The position numbers were made by a program, and so were the translations under genes. This document shows positions 1 through 8,755 of a stretch of DNA of 64,000 nt, one piece after another. Below the pieces are notes generated by a model. That model was not told where the DNA came from. It saw nothing but the letters and a program-made list of their open reading frames with translations, and did not search any database. The DNA lies in the NCBI RefSeq assembly GCF_003002065.1, contig NZ_PVZG01000012.1, positions 62,001 to 126,000 on the forward strand, read 5' to 3'. Source of the stretch: Pseudosporangium ferrugineum. GTDB taxonomy: Bacteria; Actinomycetota; Actinomycetes; Mycobacteriales; Micromonosporaceae. Each line of letters opens with the position of its first letter. Position 1 is the first letter of the stretch.

Positions 1-71
1 GATAAGTCCCCGCCAAAGGCATCTAGCCCGACCATGCGGACATGACGGGCATTCGGCGATCTTTCCGGGGC

Positions 72-2378
72 TCAGCCGCCGGTGAGGGCCCGCTGCCGGG
101 AGCTGAGCAGCGTGGTGAGGGCCGTCGCGGAGAGCGGGCGCGACAGGTGGTAGCCCTGACCGAAGCAGTATCCGAGGGCGCGCAGCTGCTCGGCCTGCGC
201 CTCGCTCTCGATGCCCTCGGCGACCGCCTCGAGGCCCAGCGCCCCGGCCAGCTGCACCACGGCACGGGCGACGGCCTGGCGGGCGTCCCGCGCGGCGGCG
301 TCCGCGTCGTCGATCTCGATGCCGTCCACGAAGGACTTGTCCAGCTTCACGATCGCCGTCGGGAACGCGCGGAGCAGGCTCAGCGAGGACTCGCCCGTAC
401 CGAAGTCGTCGAGCGCGAGGCGCACGCCCGCCTGGTCCAGGTCGTGCAGCGTACGGGAGACCTGACTGCCGCGGAGCACGGCGGACTCGGTCAGCTCCAG
501 CACCAGGCGGTCGGAGGTCAGGCCGTGGCCGTCGAGGGTGGCCAGCACATGAGCGACGAAGCCGGGGTCGTGCAGCTGGCGCGCGGACACGTTGACGCCG
601 GCGTGCCCCGGCGCCGCCGGGCCGAACTCGGCCAGCCACGCCGCGAGCTGCCGGCACGTCCGGTCCAGCACGAAGCGCCCGAGGTCCGCGATGAGGCCGG
701 TGCGCTCCGCCGCCGGGATGAAGTCGCCCGGCATGACGAGGCCGCGCTCCGGGTGGTTCCAGCGCACCAGCGACTCGACGCCCACCACCCTCCCGGTGTC
801 CAGCGCCACGATCGGCTGGTAGACGACCTCCAGCTCGTCCTGGTCGAGCGCGCGGCGCAGCTCGCCGCCGAGCCGCATGTGCGCCAGGACCGGCTCGGCC
901 ATCCCGGGCAGGAAGCGCACGTAGCCGGCCTTGCCACGCTGCTTGGCCGCGTACATGGCGACGTCGGCCTCGCGCAGCACGGTGTCGACCGTGGCGCCCG
1001 GCTCGGCGGTGGCGATGCCGATGCTGGCCTGCATCAGCAGCCGGTGCTGGCTGATCGGGGACGTCAGCGCGTCCAGGATCCGCTGCGCTACGGTCTCCCC
1101 CACGGTCGTGCCGCCGGTCAGCAGCACGGCGAACTCGTCGCCCCCGATGCGTACGGGCAGACCCTCTCCCGCCTGCTCCCGCAGCATCCCGGCGAGCGAC
1201 ACCAGCAGCTCGTCGCCGACGTCGTGGCCGAGCGAGTCGTTGACGGTCTTGAAGTCGTCGAGGTCGACGAGCAGCACCGTGGCGCCCCGGCCCCCGGCGA
1301 GCGCGGCGTGCAGCCGGTCGCGGAACATCGCCCGGTTGGCGAGGCCGGTCAGGCTGTCGTGGCTGACCTGGTGCTGGAGCCGTTCCTCGTGGGCCCGGAT
1401 GTCGTGCAGCAGCCGCGCGTTGTCCCGGAACGCCACGAACTGGCGTACCACCACCAGCACGCTGACCACCACGGCGGCGACCAGCACGATCCGGTCGGGC
1501 CAGCGCACCTCGCCCGCGGCGATGGCCACCAGCGGCACGTCGACCGCGGCGACCGCGAGGTAGGGCAACAGCGACGGCGACGAGCGGCGCGACGTCCGGC
1601 GGGGGCGCAGGACGGCCGACCACTGCGCGCGTACGGCGAGCACCAGCAGCAGCGGCGCCAGCGGCAGCACCACCGCCTGCGACGGCGGCCCGCCCGCGTC
1701 GCCGTACGTGGTGGCGAGCACGGCCACCCCGGCCGCGGTCAGGCCGATGCCCGCGACCAGGCGCAGGGCGGTGGGGTCGACCGGCCCGCCGCCGAGGTAC
1801 GACACCTTGGTGATGGAGACGACCGACATCAGGAACGCCAGGCCGACCAGGGCGAGGGTCTGCGGGCTCCAGCGCTCCTCGGCGGTGATCATCGGGGCCA
1901 TCCCGAAGTACCAGAGCAGCGTCGAGCAGCCGAGGAAGGCGATCGTCCGGTCGAGGGTCCGGCGGCGGCGCTCGCCGGGGCCGGTGGCGCCCACCGGCAC
2001 CCGCGCGACGGCCCACATCGCCAGCCCGAAGCCGAGCGCGATGGTGGCGGCGGCCGGGACCGTCATGTCGGGCGGGTCGTCGCCGGTCGTGTAGCGGATG
2101 GCGTTGACCGCCATGTGCACGTACCCGACCGTCATGAAGGCCGCACCGATCAGGAGCCCGCGCCAGAAGCGGCCGGCGACCGGCTCGGGCCGGACGATGC
2201 GCCACAGCCGGTGCAGCGCGACGACCGCCACCATCCCGCCGAGCGGCACGGCCACGTACCCGAGCCAGACCGGCCCGGCGCCGACGGTCGACCACAGCAG
2301 GAACCATCCGGAGCTGGCGAGCACGAGGGCGGACACGATCCACCCGTAGCGCTGGGGTACGCGCCTGTCCTCACCCAT
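72..2378 (-). CDS. Membrane-bound diguanylate cyclase/phosphodiesterase (GGDEF-EAL)
   Basis: The 768-residue protein makes and/or breaks cyclic di-GMP at the membrane. About residues 10-315 hold eight or so hydrophobic segments forming a membrane sensor region. A GGDEF domain follows with an intact GGDEF at 412-416. The EAL domain begins near 517: its signature reads ESL (536-538), keeping the metal-binding Glu, and it also has DDFGTG (658-663) and EGIE (722-725). Both activities therefore look possible. The gene is divergent from the small membrane protein at 2535. The signal sensed cannot be read from the sequence. ATG start at 2378. Confidence 0.95.
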   Translation of the reverse strand: MGEDRRVPQRYGWIVSALVLASSGWFLLWSTVGAGPVWLGYVAVPLGGMVAVVALHRLWRIVRPEPVAGRFWRGLLIGAAFMTVGYVHMAVNAIRYTTGDDPPDMTVPAAATIALGFGLAMWAVARVPVGATGPGERRRRTLDRTIAFLGCSTLLWYFGMAPMITAEERWSPQTLALVGLAFLMSVVSITKVSYLGGGPVDPTALRLVAGIGLTAAGVAVLATTYGDAGGPPSQAVVLPLAPLLLVLAVRAQWSAVLRPRRTSRRSSPSLLPYLAVAAVDVPLVAIAAGEVRWPDRIVLVAAVVVSVLVVVRQFVAFRDNARLLHDIRAHEERLQHQVSHDSLTGLANRAMFRDRLHAALAGGRGATVLLVDLDDFKTVNDSLGHDVGDELLVSLAGMLREQAGEGLPVRIGGDEFAVLLTGGTTVGETVAQRILDALTSPISQHRLLMQASIGIATAEPGATVDTVLREADVAMYAAKQRGKAGYVRFLPGMAEPVLAHMRLGGELRRALDQDELEVVYQPIVALDTGRVVGVESLVRWNHPERGLVMPGDFIPAAERTGLIADLGRFVLDRTCRQLAAWLAEFGPAAPGHAGVNVSARQLHDPGFVAHVLATLDGHGLTSDRLVLELTESAVLRGSQVSRTLHDLDQAGVRLALDDFGTGESSLSLLRAFPTAIVKLDKSFVDGIEIDDADAAARDARQAVARAVVQLAGALGLEAVAEGIESEAQAEQLRALGYCFGQGYHLSRPLSATALTTLLSSRQRALTGG

Positions 2379-2534
2379 GACCGTTCGATCGGCCGTACCG
2401 CGGCACGCGTTAGGAAATGGATCGGCCGAAAGACAGAGGGCCGCGCGGCAAGGCCGGTCCCCGGTCTGATGCGCCGCCGGTGGGCGTACGGCGATGCTGG
2501 CTGCACTGTGCCGGCCGAGCTCTCAGGGGGAAAC
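2379..2534. promoter_or_regulatory. Divergent intergenic region between the GGDEF-EAL and HAAS-like genes
   Basis: A 156-bp spacer must carry both outward promoters. A purine-rich ribosome site (CAGGGGG) lies just before the ATG at 2535. I see no convincing -35/-10 pair or palindrome. Confidence 0.4.
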
Positions 2535-3170
2535 ATGACGTCCGGGCCGTACTCTTCCGACACCGCGCCGCTGGTGCACTCGGATGTGCTCGTCCTCGAC
2601 TACCTGGCGGCGCTCTGGGCCGCCACCGACGATCTCGAGCCGGAGCTGCGCGACGAGCTGATGACCACGGTCGCCGACTACATCGCGATGCGGCGGGCGG
2701 CGAACGGGCCCGTGCCGGACCACGCGCAGATCCTGCACCGCCTGGGGCCGCCGGAGGCGCTGGCCGCCGCGGCCCGGCGCGGGCGGGTGCCCGCGCACCT
2801 GCGGCGGCCCAGCCGCGAGCCGGTGGCGCCGATGCCGGCGCCTCCGCAGCCCTCGGCGGGCGGGGAGTACGCGGGCATCGCCCTGCTCAGCGCGGGCTCG
2901 GTGATGCTGCCGGTGATCGGCCCGTTCGCCGGGATGCTGCTGGTCTCGGGCTCGGCCCGGTGGAGCACCGCGCAGAAGACCGCGGCGTGGGTCCTGTCCG
3001 GCGGGCCGGTGCTGCTGGCGTTCGTCCTCGTGGTGCTCAGCGCGATGGTCGGCGGCGGCGCGGAGAGCCTGATGGTCGGCTACCTGATGATGGTCGCCGG
3101 CGGTTTCGTCGCCGCCCTGTCGCTGCTGCCCGGGCTCACCGCACGGCGGCACTACCCGCAGGGTTACTGA
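2535..3170 (+). CDS. Small membrane protein with HAAS-like N-terminal domain
   Basis: This 211-residue protein has an N-terminal helical stretch of about 70 residues (YLAALWAATDDLEPELRDEL, then a HRLGPPEALAAAARR segment). That pattern is typical of HAAS/DUF1700-type domains, which often accompany PadR-regulated membrane proteins. A proline-rich linker and about four transmembrane segments (residues 112-205) follow. The start is ATG 2535 because of the GGGGG ribosome site; the open frame runs further upstream but only antisense to the GGDEF gene. The last 7 nt overlap the convergent ROK gene. Role unknown. Confidence 0.85.
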   Translation: MTSGPYSSDTAPLVHSDVLVLDYLAALWAATDDLEPELRDELMTTVADYIAMRRAANGPVPDHAQILHRLGPPEALAAAARRGRVPAHLRRPSREPVAPMPAPPQPSAGGEYAGIALLSAGSVMLPVIGPFAGMLLVSGSARWSTAQKTAAWVLSGGPVLLAFVLVVLSAMVGGGAESLMVGYLMMVAGGFVAALSLLPGLTARRHYPQGY

Positions 3171-4429
3171 GAGCCGGCGGCCGGGCCGAGCAACGGGTCG
3201 GTCAGCAGGTTCTCGAAGGCCAGTTCCGCCGCGCCGATCAGTGGCGCGTCCGGGCCGAGGGCGCCGGCGCGCAGCTGGAGATGCTCGCGGGAGGCCGGGA
3301 GCGCCATCGTGTCGACGCGGTGGCGCACCGTTCCGGCGGCGGCGGCGTACACCTCGCGCAGGGTGCCGCCGAAGACGACGATGTCCGGGTTGAAGACGTT
3401 CACCAGGTTGGCCACGCCGAAGCCCAGCCAGTCCGCGACCCCGTGCAGCGCGTCGCGGGCGGTGCTGTCGCCGAGCGCGGCCGCCCGGACGACCGCGAGC
3501 GCGCTGGTGCCGGGTGGGGCCGCCGCCCGGCGCAGCAGCGCCGCCACCCCCACCTCGGTCTCCCAGCAGCCGCGGGAGCCGCAGCCGCAGCGCCGGCCGT
3601 GCGGGTGGACCACCATGTGGCCCACCTTGCCGCTGCGCCCGCCGTGCCCGGTGACGAGCCGGCCGCCGGTCACGATGCCGGCGCTGACGCCGAGGTCGCC
3701 GTGCAGGTAGACGAGGTCGTCCACGCCGGCCGCGACGCCGCGGGTGTGCTCGGCGAGCGCGGCGATGTCGGCGAGGTCGCCCCAGACGAAGCCGCGCCGG
3801 CCGGGCCCGTCGCCGACCAGCGCCGCGTCCAGCGCCACCGCGAAGGTCTCGTCCCCGCCGGTCACGTGCACCGTGCCGTCGTCGTCGCGGGTGGTGTCGG
3901 CGACGGCCGCGGCGCCGCCCGCGCAGAACGCGTCCGCGGCCAGCTCCCGCTCGGACTCGCGGATCAGGGCGGCGACCGCCGGCACCGCGTCGAGCAGGGC
4001 GGAGCCGTGCGGGCGGGGCGCCTCCCGCAGGTCGAGGATGCGGCCGCCCAGACCGATCCGGGCCACCCGCAGGCGCTCCGGCTCGACGCTGACCGCGGTG
4101 GCGTAGACCCGGACCGAGCGGGGGCTCACCACCAGCGACGGCCGGCCCGCCCGCCGGGGGGTGGTGGGCACCTCCTCGGTGACCAGGCCCGAGGCGACGA
4201 GCTCGGCGGCCAGCGCGCCGATGGTGCTGCGGTTCAGGCCGAGGCGGCCGGTCAGCTCCGCGCGCGAGGTGGGGCCGTGCAGGTGGACGTAGCGCAGCAT
4301 CGCGCCCAGGTTCTGGCGGCGGATCTCCTCCTGGCCGGCGGCGGGCGGCGGCGGGGCGGGTGGCTGCTGCGGGTCGGGCGCCGGGGCGGAGCCGGCCCGG
4401 CGCAGGGCGCGCCGCAGCGGGGTGACCAC
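3164..4429 (-). CDS. ROK-family transcriptional repressor
   Basis: The 421-residue protein has a winged HTH (about 45-105: REEIRRQNLGAML..., SRAELTGRLGLNRSTIG) followed by a ROK sugar-kinase-like domain. The ROK zinc motif is present (HPHGRRCGCGSRGCWE, near 275-290). The N-terminus is rich in Pro and Ala. GTG start at 4429 has an AGGAGG site 8 nt upstream. It lies downstream of the mmsA-mmsB-chvE operon on the same strand but behind a hairpin at 4467-4495. It probably represses that operon in response to a sugar; this is inference from position. Confidence 0.93.
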   Translation of the reverse strand: MVTPLRRALRRAGSAPAPDPQQPPAPPPPAAGQEEIRRQNLGAMLRYVHLHGPTSRAELTGRLGLNRSTIGALAAELVASGLVTEEVPTTPRRAGRPSLVVSPRSVRVYATAVSVEPERLRVARIGLGGRILDLREAPRPHGSALLDAVPAVAALIRESERELAADAFCAGGAAAVADTTRDDDGTVHVTGGDETFAVALDAALVGDGPGRRGFVWGDLADIAALAEHTRGVAAGVDDLVYLHGDLGVSAGIVTGGRLVTGHGGRSGKVGHMVVHPHGRRCGCGSRGCWETEVGVAALLRRAAAPPGTSALAVVRAAALGDSTARDALHGVADWLGFGVANLVNVFNPDIVVFGGTLREVYAAAAGTVRHRVDTMALPASREHLQLRAGALGPDAPLIGAAELAFENLLTDPLLGPAAGSQ

Positions 4430-4466
4430 GGGCGGGGCCTCCTAGCGCGCGGGCGGAAACGGCGAA

Positions 4467-4495
4467 GGGTCCCCGGAGACGGACTCCGGGGACCC
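4467..4495 (-). terminator. Hairpin between chvE and the ROK gene
   Basis: A perfect 12-bp stem (GGGTCCCCGGAG with CTCCGGGGACCC) closes a 5-nt loop 27 nt past the chvE stop. No T-run follows, so it may be an intrinsic terminator of the weak actinobacterial kind, or a stabiliser that lowers ROK expression relative to the transporter. Confidence 0.6.
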
Positions 4496-4521
4496 CAAGG
4501 GCCGTCAGTTACCTAACGGAA

Positions 4522-5628
4522 TTACTTGGTGAGCGGCGCGAGCTTCGGGTCGTTCGCGTACGCCTCGGCCGCGTTGTCCTTGGTGACGGCGACCGGCGGG
4601 AGCAGGTACGTCGGGACGATCTTGCTCTTGTTGTCGTACGACTTGGTGTCGTTGATCTGCGGCTCGGTACCGGCCTGGAGGGCCTTGACCATGTTGATGG
4701 TCTCCTTCACCAGGTTCCGGGTGTCCTTGTTGATCGTCATGTACTGCTCGCCCTTCATGATCGACTTGATCGACTCCACCTCGGAGTCCTGACCAGTCAC
4801 GACCGGGACGGGCTTGTTGCGGCTCTTGATCGACTGGATGATCGCGCGGGCCAGCGTGTCGTTCGGCGAGAGGACGCCGTCGATCGCCTTGCTGCCGTAC
4901 GTCGAGGTGAGCAGCTGGTCCATGCGGGCCTGCGCACCCTCGGCCTTCCAGCCCTGGATGGCGATCGACTTGAAGTCCTTCTGACCCGAGCCGACCACGA
5001 CGTTGCCCTTGTCGATCTCCGGCTTGAGCACGTCCATCGCGCCGTTGAAGAACACGGTGGCGTTGTTGTCGTCCGGCGAGCCGGCGAAGAGCTCGACGGT
5101 GTACGGGCCGGCCGGCTTCTTCTTCTTCATGCCGTCCAGCAGGGCCTGGCCCTGGAGCTGGCCGACCTTGAAGTTGTCGAACGCGACGTAGTAGTCGAGG
5201 TCCGGCGTGTTCAGGATCAGGCGGTCGTACGCGATGACCTTGGCACCGGCGGCGTGCGCGGCGGCGACCTGGGTCGACAGCTGCGCGGCGTCGGTCGCGC
5301 CGATGACGATGGCCTTCGCGCCCTTGGTGACCATGGCGGTGATCTGGGCCTGCTGGTCGGCGACCGTGGTCGACGCGCCGGCGTACTGCACGTCGCTGGT
5401 GAAGCCGGCCTCCTTCAGGCCGCTGGTGAACAGGTCACCGGCGAGGACCCAGTTCTCCGAGGTCTTCGCGGGCAGCGCGACCCCGATGAGGGAGTTCGCG
5501 GCGAAGCCCTTGGCACCGGAGCCGCTCGAGTCCGTGCCCTTGCTGTCGTCGCGGCCGGAGCCGCAGGCCGTCAAGGCCAGCACGGCGATGGCGCCGACGG
5601 CCACCGACTTGCCGAAGAAGTTGCGCAT
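4522..5628 (-). CDS. chvE: Multiple-monosaccharide ABC transporter substrate-binding lipoprotein
   Basis: This 368-residue periplasmic-binding-type protein captures sugars outside the membrane for the MmsAB importer. It has a lipoprotein signal with lipobox LALTAC (Cys near 22), a low-complexity Ser/Gly linker, then a type I sugar-binding fold (LIGVALPAKTSENWVL, KAIVIGATDAAQL, VLSPNDTLARAII, VPVVTGQDSE). Those motifs match ChvE-type proteins. It is third in the operon, 58 nt after mmsB. ATG 5628 lies downstream of an AGAAGGG stretch at somewhat long spacing. Confidence 0.95.
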   Translation of the reverse strand: MRNFFGKSVAVGAIAVLALTACGSGRDDSKGTDSSGSGAKGFAANSLIGVALPAKTSENWVLAGDLFTSGLKEAGFTSDVQYAGASTTVADQQAQITAMVTKGAKAIVIGATDAAQLSTQVAAAHAAGAKVIAYDRLILNTPDLDYYVAFDNFKVGQLQGQALLDGMKKKKPAGPYTVELFAGSPDDNNATVFFNGAMDVLKPEIDKGNVVVGSGQKDFKSIAIQGWKAEGAQARMDQLLTSTYGSKAIDGVLSPNDTLARAIIQSIKSRNKPVPVVTGQDSEVESIKSIMKGEQYMTINKDTRNLVKETINMVKALQAGTEPQINDTKSYDNKSKIVPTYLLPPVAVTKDNAAEAYANDPKLAPLTK

Positions 5629-5686
5629 TGGAGGGTGATGCCCTTCTTGTGAGTGATACGGGGGGTGAGAGGGGGTTGGTGGACCG

Positions 5687-7012
5687 TCAGCCGGCCACCG
5701 TCGTCTTGGCGGGCTGGCTGCCCGCCTCGGACGAAGAAGCCGGTTCGGCGGATGCCTCCCGGCGGAAGGGGCGGGTGATGCTCCCGATGACCGAGAAGCG
5801 CCCCTGGCTCTTGTTGTAGACGTCCAGGGCGACGGCGAGCAGCAGGACCAGGCCCTTGATGATCTGGACCCGGTCGGTGCCGACGCCGAGCAGCTGGAGG
5901 CCGTTGTTCAGGACGGCCATGACCAGACCACCGACGATGGAGCCGGAGATCGTGCCGATGCCGCCGGACACGGCCGCGCCACCGATGAAGACGGCCGCGA
6001 TCGCGTCGAGCTCCCAGCTGAGACCGTCCTGCGGGCCGGAGGCGCCGGAGCGGGCCACGAAGATCATGCCGGCCAGCGCGGCGAGGACGGACATGTTCAT
6101 CATGACGAAGAAGTTGACCCGGCGGAGCTTCACACCGGACAGCTCGGCCGCCCGGGAGTTGCCGCCGACCGCGTAGATGTGCCGGCCGCCCGCGGTGTTG
6201 CGGGTGTAGAAGCCGTACACGAGCACCAGCACGACGAGGATGAGCCCGGAGATCGGGAAGCTCGTGCCGACCCGGCCGCCGGCGAACCGCAGCGTCACGA
6301 AGATCAGGAGGCCGACCATGATCGCCATCCGGATCACCGACACCCACATGGGCGCGGGCTCGGCGTTCATCTCCTTGCGGGTACGGCGCAGCTGCAGCTC
6401 GCGCCACACCACGGCGACACAGGCGGCCAGGCCGAGCAGCAGCGTCAGGTTGTTGTAGCCGGTGTCCGGGCCGGTCTCCGGCAGGAAGCCGCCGCCGATC
6501 TTCTGGAAGGGCGCGGGCACCGGGATCGTGTCGGCGTTGCCGACGTACTGGTTGGCGCCGCGGAACAGCAGCATGCCGGCCAGCGTGACGATGAACGCCG
6601 GCACCCCGACGTACGCCACCCAGAAGCCCTGCCAGGCGCCGATGACCGCGCCGATCGCGAGGCCGAACAGGATCGCCACCGGCCAGGGCAGGTCCCAGTC
6701 CGCCATCGCCTTGGCCACGAGGATGCCGACGAAGGCGGCGATCGAGCCGACCGACAGGTCGATGTGGCCGGCCACGATCACCATCAGCATGCCGATGGCG
6801 AGGATGAGGATGTAGGAGTTCTGCTGGAACAGGGCGATCAGGTTGTCCGACCGCAGGGTCAGGCCGTCGCCGAAGCCGACGCCCAGGTCGCGTGCGGTGA
6901 GGAACTGGAACAGCAGGACGATCGCCACCAGGGTGAAGATCATCCCGAACTGGCGGGCGTTGGAGGTCGTGCCTCCGAACAGGTTCTTCTGAAGGTCCTT
7001 GATTCGGCTCAT
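5687..7012 (-). CDS. mmsB: Multiple-monosaccharide ABC transporter permease
   Basis: This 441-residue integral membrane protein is the channel of the sugar importer. It shows the BPD_transp_2 pattern (about 10 membrane segments; GHIDLSVGSIAAFVGI near 125-140; GGNSRAAELSGV; GGAAVSGGIGTISGSIVGG near 350-370). It is longer than a RbsC-type permease because of a cytoplasmic insertion near 205-225, as in GguB/XylH proteins. Its ATG overlaps the mmsA stop (ATGA), so the two are translationally coupled. Confidence 0.95.
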   Translation of the reverse strand: MSRIKDLQKNLFGGTTSNARQFGMIFTLVAIVLLFQFLTARDLGVGFGDGLTLRSDNLIALFQQNSYILILAIGMLMVIVAGHIDLSVGSIAAFVGILVAKAMADWDLPWPVAILFGLAIGAVIGAWQGFWVAYVGVPAFIVTLAGMLLFRGANQYVGNADTIPVPAPFQKIGGGFLPETGPDTGYNNLTLLLGLAACVAVVWRELQLRRTRKEMNAEPAPMWVSVIRMAIMVGLLIFVTLRFAGGRVGTSFPISGLILVVLVLVYGFYTRNTAGGRHIYAVGGNSRAAELSGVKLRRVNFFVMMNMSVLAALAGMIFVARSGASGPQDGLSWELDAIAAVFIGGAAVSGGIGTISGSIVGGLVMAVLNNGLQLLGVGTDRVQIIKGLVLLLAVALDVYNKSQGRFSVIGSITRPFRREASAEPASSSEAGSQPAKTTVAG

Positions 7013-8559
7013 CGGGTCTGCATCTTCTTCGTCGAGGTCATCTGCTTCATGAGGGTCTCCGGGTTCGCGTCCTTGCGGGCGATGTCACCCGTGATCTGGC
7101 CTTCGAACACGGTGTAGATGCGGTCGCAGAGCCCGATCAGCTCGGGCAGCTCCGAGGAGATGACGATGACGCCCTTACCCTGGTCGGCGAGCCGCTGGAT
7201 GATGCCGTAGATCTCGTACTTCGCGCCCACGTCGATGCCGCGGGTGGGCTCGTCGAGGATCAGCAGGTCGGGGTCCGTGAACATCCACTTCGCCAGGACG
7301 ACCTTCTGCTGGTTACCGCCGGAGAGCTTGGAGACGCCCTCGTCGACGGTGGGTGCCTTGGTGCGGAGTTCCCTGCGGTACTCCTCGGCGGCCTTGTACT
7401 CCGCGACCTGGTCGAGCACGCCGCGCTTGGAGATCTTGGAGAGCTTGGCCGCCACCGTCGACGTCTTGATGTCGTCGAGCAGGTTGAGGCCGATCGCCTT
7501 GCGGTCCTCGCTGACGTACGCCAGGCCGTGGTGGATCGCGTCGGCCACGGTCTTGAGCTGGATCTCCTTGCCGTCCTTGAAGATCTGGCCGCCGAGGTAG
7601 ACGCCGTACGAGCGGCCGAAGATGCTCATCGCCAGCTCGGTGCGCCCGGCGCCCATGAGGCCGGCGAAGCCGACGATCTCGCCGCGCCGCACGTGGAAGC
7701 TCTCGCCCTTGCAGACCAGCCGCTCGGCGGAGATCGGGTGCCGGACGGTCCAGTCGCGCACCTCGAAGAAGGTGTCGCCGATCTTCGGGGTGTGGTCCGG
7801 GAACCGGCTGCCCAGCTCGCGGCCGACCATGCCCCGGACGATGCGGTCCTCGTCGACGCCGTCGCGCTGGATGTTGAGCGTCTCGACCGTCTTCCCGTCC
7901 CGCAGGATCGTGATCTCGTCGGCGATCGCCTCGATCTCGTTGAGCTTGTGCGAGATCATGATCGAGGTGATGCCCCGCTCGCGGAAGCCGCGCAGCAGGT
8001 CGAGCAGGTGCTGCGAGTCGGCCTCGTTCAGCGCCGCGGTGGGCTCGTCGAGGATGAGCAGCTTGACGTCCTTGGCGAACGCCTTGGCGATCTCCACCAG
8101 CTGCTGCTTGCCGACGCCGATGTCCTTGATGAGGGTGTCCGGGTCCTCCCTGAGGCCGACCCGGGCCATCAGGTCCAGCGCCTGGCGCTGCGCGGACTTC
8201 CAGTCGATCGCACCCCGCTTGCGGGGCTCGTTGCCGAGGAAGATGTTCTCGGTGATCGACATGTCGGGGATCAGCGCGAGTTCCTGGTGGATGATCACGA
8301 TGCCGGCCCGCTCGCTCTGCCGGATGTCGGAGAAGCGCACCTGGGAGCCCTGGTAAACGATGTCACCCGAGTACGATCCGTACGGGTAGACGCCGCTGAG
8401 CACCTTCATCAGCGTGGACTTGCCGGCGCCGTTCTCCCCGCAGATGGCGTGGATCTCGCCGGCCCGGACCAGGAGGTTGACGTCGGAGAGCGCCTTGACG
8501 CCGGGGAACTCCTTGGTGATGGAACGCATCTCCAGGAGGACGGGTGCGGTCGTCGTCAT
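7009..8559 (-). CDS. mmsA: Multiple-monosaccharide ABC transporter ATP-binding protein
   Basis: This 516-residue ATPase carries two ABC domains and powers uptake through MmsB. The first domain has Walker A GENGAGKST near 42-50 and Walker B LLILDEPTAAL; the second has the signature LSGGNQQKV and LLILDEPTRGID. It belongs to the XylG/GguA/MmsA group. I chose ATG 8559 (MTTTAPVLLEM) with a GAGGTGG site upstream; 26 further in-frame codons to 8637 lie over the promoter. First gene of the operon, led by the promoter/operator at 8624-8665. Confidence 0.95.
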   Translation of the reverse strand: MTTTAPVLLEMRSITKEFPGVKALSDVNLLVRAGEIHAICGENGAGKSTLMKVLSGVYPYGSYSGDIVYQGSQVRFSDIRQSERAGIVIIHQELALIPDMSITENIFLGNEPRKRGAIDWKSAQRQALDLMARVGLREDPDTLIKDIGVGKQQLVEIAKAFAKDVKLLILDEPTAALNEADSQHLLDLLRGFRERGITSIMISHKLNEIEAIADEITILRDGKTVETLNIQRDGVDEDRIVRGMVGRELGSRFPDHTPKIGDTFFEVRDWTVRHPISAERLVCKGESFHVRRGEIVGFAGLMGAGRTELAMSIFGRSYGVYLGGQIFKDGKEIQLKTVADAIHHGLAYVSEDRKAIGLNLLDDIKTSTVAAKLSKISKRGVLDQVAEYKAAEEYRRELRTKAPTVDEGVSKLSGGNQQKVVLAKWMFTDPDLLILDEPTRGIDVGAKYEIYGIIQRLADQGKGVIVISSELPELIGLCDRIYTVFEGQITGDIARKDANPETLMKQMTSTKKMQTR

Positions 8560-8623
8560 CGCACACACCACCTCACGAACGTCATGGATGCCTCCGGGGG
8601 GATCTGATATTTCCTCTTGTTTT

Positions 8624-8665
8624 GTTGCCGACGGCAACCTATTCCGCCCCGAAGACGCTTCGCAA
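8624..8665 (-). promoter_or_regulatory. mms operon promoter with overlapping palindromic operator
   Basis: On the minus strand a -35-like TTGCGA (8665-8660), 18 bp and a -10-like TAGGTT (8641-8636) are followed by a perfect inverted repeat GTTGCCG-A-CGGCAAC at 8624-8638. The operator overlaps the -10 and start region, where a repressor would block transcription. The ROK protein at the end of the operon is the obvious candidate ligand; this is inferred. Confidence 0.6.
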
Positions 8666-8704
8666 GTTTCGAGATCCTCCTGTCATGTAACAATCCGGCA
8701 ATGA

Positions 8705-8737
8705 AAGGGCAGGCTGCCGTAACGGCAGCCTGCCCTT
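8705..8737 (-). terminator. Terminator of the MMPL transporter gene
   Basis: A perfect 13-bp stem (GGGCAGGCTGCCG with CGGCAGCCTGCCC), extended by two A-T pairs, closes a TAA loop. It lies about 20 nt past the MMPL stop, and on the minus strand ends in TTTCAT. Confidence 0.8.
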
Positions 8738-8755
8738 AAACGGTTAAGATGTCCG

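Noticed and set aside
42..2534. Long plus-strand open frame running into the HAAS-like gene
   Set aside because: It is antisense to the GGDEF-EAL gene and rich in Arg/Gln/His/Asp, typical of a high-GC shadow frame; only the part from ATG 2535 is real.
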